Shown here: piece after piece, positions 6,629 through 9,762 of the stretch
Numbering within the stretch: the stretch's first letter is position 1
Layout: each line of letters begins with the position of its first letter
Notes under the pieces: model-generated
What the model saw: the letters and a program-made list of their open reading frames with translations, nothing else
Databases searched by the model: none
What the model was told of the DNA's origin: nothing
Assembly: GCA_013138755.1 (NCBI GenBank)
Contig: WTCC01000123.1
Span: 1 to 9,762 of the forward strand
DNA: 9,762 nucleotides
Direction of reading: 5' to 3'
Origin: Gammaproteobacteria bacterium
GTDB lineage: Bacteria > Pseudomonadota > Gammaproteobacteria > SZUA-229
Program-made: the position numbers and the translations under genes

Positions 6629-7645
6629 ATGAAAATCATTGAAGTCATTGCAGACGCCGCACATCACGATACGATTCGGGCCATAGCAGAACAACTACAA
6701 GTCGAAGATATCTGGTTTGGTCCACAAAATGAAGATGGCAGAATTGCTACACGCATTCTTACCCAACCGGAAAACCGTCAAAAAGTACTGGATGCATTAC
6801 AAACCATTTTTCATAATGCAGACAACTATCACGTTTTAATTATTCCACTCGATACCGCCCTGCCTAAACCAGTTGAAGCGAAAGAACAACAGGAAGAAGA
6901 AAAAACAAAAGAGAAGGAAAGAAAAAAAGCAGCGATGATGAGCACTCGTGAAGAGATACTCGCACAGGTAGAAAAAGATGCTCTGCTGGACAATAACTTT
7001 ATCTTACTCGTCATATTATCCGCCATCGTTGCAGCGATTGGCTTACTTGAAAACAACCTCGCCGTCATCGTTGGCGCCATGGTAATCGCACCTCTGTTGG
7101 GGCCAAACATCGCTTTTTCTCTGGGCGCCTCACTCGGTGAAAAAGAATTAGTGCTCGAATCATTGAAATCAATTTTTGTGGGCATAATGGTCGCAATATT
7201 ATTTTCGATCGGCATAGGTCTTGTCTGGCCAGGCAACTTCGATAGCATCGAGCTAATGTCTCGCACCGATGTCGCCTATTCAGGCACTGCCATCGCACTT
7301 GCATCTGGCGCCGCCGCATCACTCTCATTAGTCAGTGGCACATCCAGCGTACTGGTTGGTGTCATGGTCGCCGTCGCTTTAATGCCACCAGCAGTCACCA
7401 TCGGTCTAATGCTGAGTATTGGTGCATACAATGACGCACTCGGCGCAGGCCTGTTACTCGCAGTCAATATCGTCTGCATTAACCTGTCATCCAAACTGGT
7501 ATTTTTATTTCGCGGCATCAAACCAAGAACCTGGCTGGAAGCACATAAAGCAAAACAATCGCGCCTGTTATATATCGGCGTCTGGATCATTATGCTGGCA
7601 CTGCTATTTTTCATGATCTACTTGCGACAAAAAACACAGTCTTAG
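6629..7645 (+). CDS. DUF389 family integral membrane protein (TIGR00341-like)
   Basis: Inner-membrane protein of the DUF389 family, whose biochemical function is not established. The 338 aa divide into a soluble N-terminal domain (about 1-76), alpha/beta and ACT-like in appearance, a highly charged Lys/Glu linker (about 83-102), and a membrane domain with about seven hydrophobic segments: 124-141, 146-166, 180-199, 217-236, 241-262, 270-292 and 312-331. Family-type motifs are GAMVIAPLLGPN (149-160) with its conserved Pro/Gly and GVMVAVALMPPA (244-255), two similar Met-Pro-containing helices that look like an internal pseudo-repeat. ATG 6629 opens directly into the family start MKIIEV; no SD precedes it. 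Likely co-directional with the downstream VOC gene, 32 bp away. Membrane class is sure; a transport or regulatory role is only a guess. Confidence 0.88.
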   Translation: MKIIEVIADAAHHDTIRAIAEQLQVEDIWFGPQNEDGRIATRILTQPENRQKVLDALQTIFHNADNYHVLIIPLDTALPKPVEAKEQQEEEKTKEKERKKAAMMSTREEILAQVEKDALLDNNFILLVILSAIVAAIGLLENNLAVIVGAMVIAPLLGPNIAFSLGASLGEKELVLESLKSIFVGIMVAILFSIGIGLVWPGNFDSIELMSRTDVAYSGTAIALASGAAASLSLVSGTSSVLVGVMVAVALMPPAVTIGLMLSIGAYNDALGAGLLLAVNIVCINLSSKLVFLFRGIKPRTWLEAHKAKQSRLLYIGVWIIMLALLFFMIYLRQKTQS

Positions 7646-7657
7646 CGAACTGTCGCT
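7644..7657 (+). repeat. short hairpin after the DUF389 stop
   Basis: AGCGA and TCGCT form a 5-bp stem around ACTG, followed by TCTGTTTATTT. Too weak and too T-poor for a confident terminator; it may reduce read-through into the VOC gene. Confidence 0.3.
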
Positions 7658-7677
7658 TCTGTTTATTTACACACACT

Positions 7678-8061
7678 ATGATATCAATATCACACATCGA
7701 CCATATCGTACTTACCGTCAGGCATATTCCCACTACCTTAGAATTTTACGCTCATGTTTTAGGCATGAACGCCATCCAATTTGGCGACAGCCGTATCGCT
7801 TTAAAATTTGGCAATCAAAAGATTAACTTGCATGAAAGTGGTAAAGAATTCGAGCCCAGGTCACAAACCCCAACACCCGGTTCAGCAGATATGTGTTTAA
7901 TTACTCACGATGCAATTGATCAGGCGATGGACTATATACGCAGCTGCAAAGTTGATGTCGTCGAAGGTCCGGTGAGACGGACAGGTGCGACTGGTGAATT
8001 ACTGTCTTTTTATATACGAGATCCCGACCTAAATTTAATCGAAATCTCAAACCAGCTTTAA
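7678..8061 (+). CDS. VOC superfamily protein (glyoxalase/dioxygenase-like, GLOD5/STM3117 type)
   Basis: Small cytosolic metalloprotein of 127 aa made of two beta-alpha-beta-beta-beta modules. Metal ligand candidates sit where one-domain VOC proteins carry them: H9 (SHIDHIVLTV), H52 (KINLHESGKEFEP) and E122 (DLNLIEISN). The blocks FYAHVLGM, FGNQKINLHESG, TPTPGSADMC and GPVRRTGATG resemble the uncharacterised GLOD5/Salmonella STM3117 branch, so glyoxalase I activity should not be assumed; lyase, dioxygenase or hydrolase chemistry on a small electrophile is possible. ATG 7678 puts the first beta strand at the usual place (MISISHIDHI), though no SD is visible. It follows the DUF389 gene by 32 bp and is convergent with tcdA, its stop lying only 9 bp from the tcdA stop, without a terminator between. 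Confidence 0.87.
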   Translation: MISISHIDHIVLTVRHIPTTLEFYAHVLGMNAIQFGDSRIALKFGNQKINLHESGKEFEPRSQTPTPGSADMCLITHDAIDQAMDYIRSCKVDVVEGPVRRTGATGELLSFYIRDPDLNLIEISNQL

Positions 8062-8070
8062 ACAACCGCT

Positions 8071-8901
8071 TTAATCATCTCCGTAATCATCTCCGTCACA
8101 TACAACAGGCACAGTCACTTTTTTCTTCATTATGATGTCGATTGCTGTCGCCGCCGCAACAAACCCAAAAGTAGCTGTCACAGCAACCACTGAGCCATAT
8201 CCAAAACTGCAGTCTAACGATAAACCTGCCACACCTGGCTTTTGATAACCGACGTTTCCGTCTTTATCTGGATAGCGTTGCTGCTCCGTTGAATAGACAC
8301 ACGGCACACCAAAGCTTCTTTTTAGATTGCGAGAAAAATTATGAACTTGTCTCAGCGCCAGACGCACTGCAGATGCTAAAGGATCATTCCACGTTCGAGA
8401 CAAGTCTTTCACCTCGATCTGTGTCGGATCGGTTAAACCGCCTGCACCACCAGTAGCGATGACTTTTACTTTATGTTTTTTACAAAAGTGAATCATCAGC
8501 GCTTTATACTTAATGCGATCGATTGCATCGATGACGCAATCAAACTTTTTCGTTGGATCAGGTAACAACAGGTCAGCAACGTTCTCATCAGTCAGAAACT
8601 GTTCGATAACCTGGCAATCGCAATCAGGGTTAATATCCAAAATACGTTGTTCCATCACCTTTGCTTTCATCTGCCCGATGGTCGACTCTAATGTATGGCA
8701 CTGCCTATTAACATTGCTATACGAAATATCATCGCCGTCAATGATGGTCAGATGCCCCACGCCACTACGCGCCAGGGCTTCCGCCACCCAGGAGCCAACG
8801 CCACCAAGACCCACCACGCAAATATGCGAAGCTTGTAACTTTTGCAGCTCCTCATTGCCATAAACTCTGGCAAGAGTGCCAAATCGTTCTTCGTTATTCA
8901 T
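8071..8901 (-). CDS. tcdA: tRNA threonylcarbamoyladenosine dehydratase (TcdA/CsdL)
   Basis: E1-like enzyme that uses ATP to dehydrate t6A37 of ANN-decoding tRNAs to the cyclic ct6A form. The start was set at ATG 8901, giving 276 aa that open MNNEERFGTLARVYG as E. coli TcdA does (268 aa); a TTG at 8940 would add 13 residues unlike the family. Motifs: nucleotide-binding VVGLGGVGSW (29-38), IIDGDD (53-58), NRQ (65-67), K79 and K81 region, VIDAIDRIKYKA (123-134), ATGGAGGLTDPTQI (149-162), and the C-terminal SLDCSFGYGSVV (228-239) with a hydrophobic segment after it. No SD precedes either start. The final seven residues, a GDD-Y-GDD ending, come from a 12-bp tandem duplication (8073-8096). Divergent from rimO. 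Confidence 0.93.
   Translation of the reverse strand: MNNEERFGTLARVYGNEELQKLQASHICVVGLGGVGSWVAEALARSGVGHLTIIDGDDISYSNVNRQCHTLESTIGQMKAKVMEQRILDINPDCDCQVIEQFLTDENVADLLLPDPTKKFDCVIDAIDRIKYKALMIHFCKKHKVKVIATGGAGGLTDPTQIEVKDLSRTWNDPLASAVRLALRQVHNFSRNLKRSFGVPCVYSTEQQRYPDKDGNVGYQKPGVAGLSLDCSFGYGSVVAVTATFGFVAAATAIDIIMKKKVTVPVVCDGDDYGDD
8073..8096. repeat. 12-bp perfect tandem duplication at the 3' end of tcdA
   Basis: AATCATCTCCGT occurs twice in immediate succession (8073-8084, 8085-8096). On the minus strand it encodes the terminal GDDYGDD, and the second copy supplies part of the stop codon. A recent slippage duplication extending the acidic C-terminus is the simplest reading. Confidence 0.85.
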
Positions 8902-8907
8902 AAAAAT

Positions 8908-8982
8908 AGTTGGCAGCAGGCAGATATCAGTAAAAAACAAAACAGTTTTAAGCTTTTTACTGCCTGCTGATAACTGCCAACT
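8908..8982. repeat. heptad-phased inverted repeat between tcdA and rimO
   Basis: Two 29-bp arms (8908-8936 and 8954-8982) face each other around a 17-bp centre. Outer 9-mers AGTTGGCAG/CTGCCAACT and inner 9-mers CAGTAAAAA/TTTTTACTG are exact complements, and a shifted 10-mer CAGCAGGCAG (8914-8923) pairs with CTGCCTGCTG (8960-8969). The plus strand from 8958 reads in 7-mers: TACTGCC, TGCTGAT, AACTGCC, AACTGCC, TACTTTC. The minus-strand arm reads TACTGAT, ATCTGCC, TGCTGCC, AACTATT. It looks like a short tandem heptanucleotide repeat in two opposed copies. It lies in the leader region of both divergent genes; function unknown. Confidence 0.7.
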
Positions 8983-9033
8983 GCCTACTTTCTTTTAATG
9001 TAAAATACTCTTTTTGAAAAAAGCAATTCTCGC

Positions 9034-9762
9034 ATGAATCAAGACACAACAAAACAAACACCCCACCGCGTCGGTTTCGTTAGTCTAGGTTGCCCTAAAG
9101 CAACAGTAGACTCGGAGCATATTCTCACACAACTTCGTGCAGAAGGTTACGATATTGTTCCCAGCTACGAGACAGCTGACTTAGTGGTGGTTAATACTTG
9201 CGGGTTTATCGATTCCGCAGTAGAGGAATCATTAGAAGCGATAGGCGAAGCTCTCAATGAAAACGGAAAAGTCATCGTGACTGGTTGCTTAGGCGCTAAA
9301 GGCGACATCGTCAAAGAGACACACCCTAATGTACTCGCCGTTACCGGGCCACATGCGGCGGATGAAGTGATGACCGCAATCCATGAACACCTACCTGCGA
9401 GACATGACCCGTTTATCGATTTAGTACCACCACAAGGCATTCGACTGACACCAAAACATTACGCTTATTTAAAAATATCAGAAGGCTGTAACCACCGTTG
9501 TACGTTCTGCATTATCCCCTCATTACGAGGCGACCTGGTTAGCCGACCGGTCAATGATGTATTACTCGAAGCCGAACGCTTGGCAGCTGCCGGTGTAAAA
9601 GAATTGCTCATCGTCTCTCAAGACACCAGTGCTTACGGTGTTGATGTTAAATACAAAACCGAATTCTATAATGGTACGCCAGTTAAAACGCGCATGACCG
9701 AGCTTTGTGAAGCCTTAAGTCAGTTTGGTATCTGGGTGCGACTGCATTACGTTTATCCTTAT
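9034..9762 (+). CDS. rimO: ribosomal protein S12 methylthiotransferase RimO (3' partial)
   Basis: Radical-SAM enzyme that adds a methylthio group to a conserved aspartate of ribosomal protein S12 (Asp89 in E. coli). The window holds the first 243 codons of a protein usually about 440 aa; the frame is open to the end. The N-terminal UPF0004 domain has the three auxiliary [4Fe-4S] cysteines C20 (SLGCPK), C56 (VNTCGF) and C85 (VTGCLG). The radical-SAM cluster CxxxCxxC is C152, C156 and C159, within [21 protein letters not shown] and [12 protein letters not shown] distinguish RimO from MiaB. The TRAM domain would lie beyond the edge. ATG 9034 gives a family-like start; no SD precedes it. TAAAAT at 9001-9006 is a possible -10 but has no good -35. 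Confidence 0.96.
   Translation, partial: MNQDTTKQTPHRVGFVSLGCPKATVDSEHILTQLRAEGYDIVPSYETADLVVVNTCGFIDSAVEESLEAIGEALNENGKVIVTGCLGAKGDIVKETHPNVLAVTGPHAADEVMTAIHEHLPARHDPFIDLVPPQGIRLTPKHYAYLKISEGCNHRCTFCIIPSLRGDLVSRPVNDVLLEAERLAAAGVKELLIVSQDTSAYGVDVKYKTEFYNGTPVKTRMTELCEALSQFGIWVRLHYVYPY

Noticed and set aside
6829..7614. Long minus-strand ORFs opposite the DUF389 gene (145 and 112 codons)
   Set aside because: They mirror the clear DUF389 frame, have no family features and no operon context.
8902..8940. TTG start giving tcdA 13 extra residues
   Set aside because: The added residues fall in the heptad-repeat arm and do not match the family; ATG 8901 aligns with known TcdA starts.

Overview
The window reads as ordinary chromosome from a gammaproteobacterium of moderately low G+C. 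The evidence is a Pseudomonas-type class Ia ribonucleotide reductase (NrdA with two ATP-cones, NrdB with a long acidic/Ala-Pro N-terminal extension), a RimO very close to the enterobacterial/pseudomonad form, and a TcdA dehydratase. Genus cannot be fixed from sequence alone; nothing marks it as plasmid, phage or an insertion element.

Layout from left to right: (1) the 3' part of an AlkC/AlkD-like DNA alkylation repair gene that runs in from upstream (3-893); (2) a 281-bp control region with a DnaA box, two NrdR boxes and a sigma70-type promoter; (3) the operon nrdA (1175-4066), a 106-aa unknown ORF (4185-4505) and nrdB (4498-5832), closed by a strong intrinsic terminator (5934-5962); (4) about 460 bp without a convincing gene, holding short hairpins and a perfect 34-bp palindrome (6300-6333); (5) a 44-aa four-cysteine, single-TM microprotein gene (6427-6561); (6) a DUF389 membrane protein (6629-7645) and a VOC/glyoxalase-like protein (7678-8061); (7) tcdA on the minus strand (8071-8901), convergent with the VOC gene; (8) a divergent spacer with heptad-phased inverted repeats; (9) the first 243 codons of rimO, cut by the window end.

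The nrd genes form the core. NrdA and NrdB together make dNDPs from NDPs, and the sequence signals (NrdR boxes flanking or overlapping the promoter elements, DnaA box just upstream) tie expression to the dNTP pool and to replication initiation. The flanking genes share a loose theme of damage repair and translation-related modification (alkylation repair, t6A cyclisation, ribosomal protein S12 methylthiolation), but no pathway link among them is shown.

I see no defence system, CRISPR array, toxin-antitoxin pair or transposon. The least explained items are the small ORF translationally coupled to nrdB, the palindrome plus cysteine-rich microprotein downstream of nrdB, and the heptad-repeat structure between tcdA and rimO.
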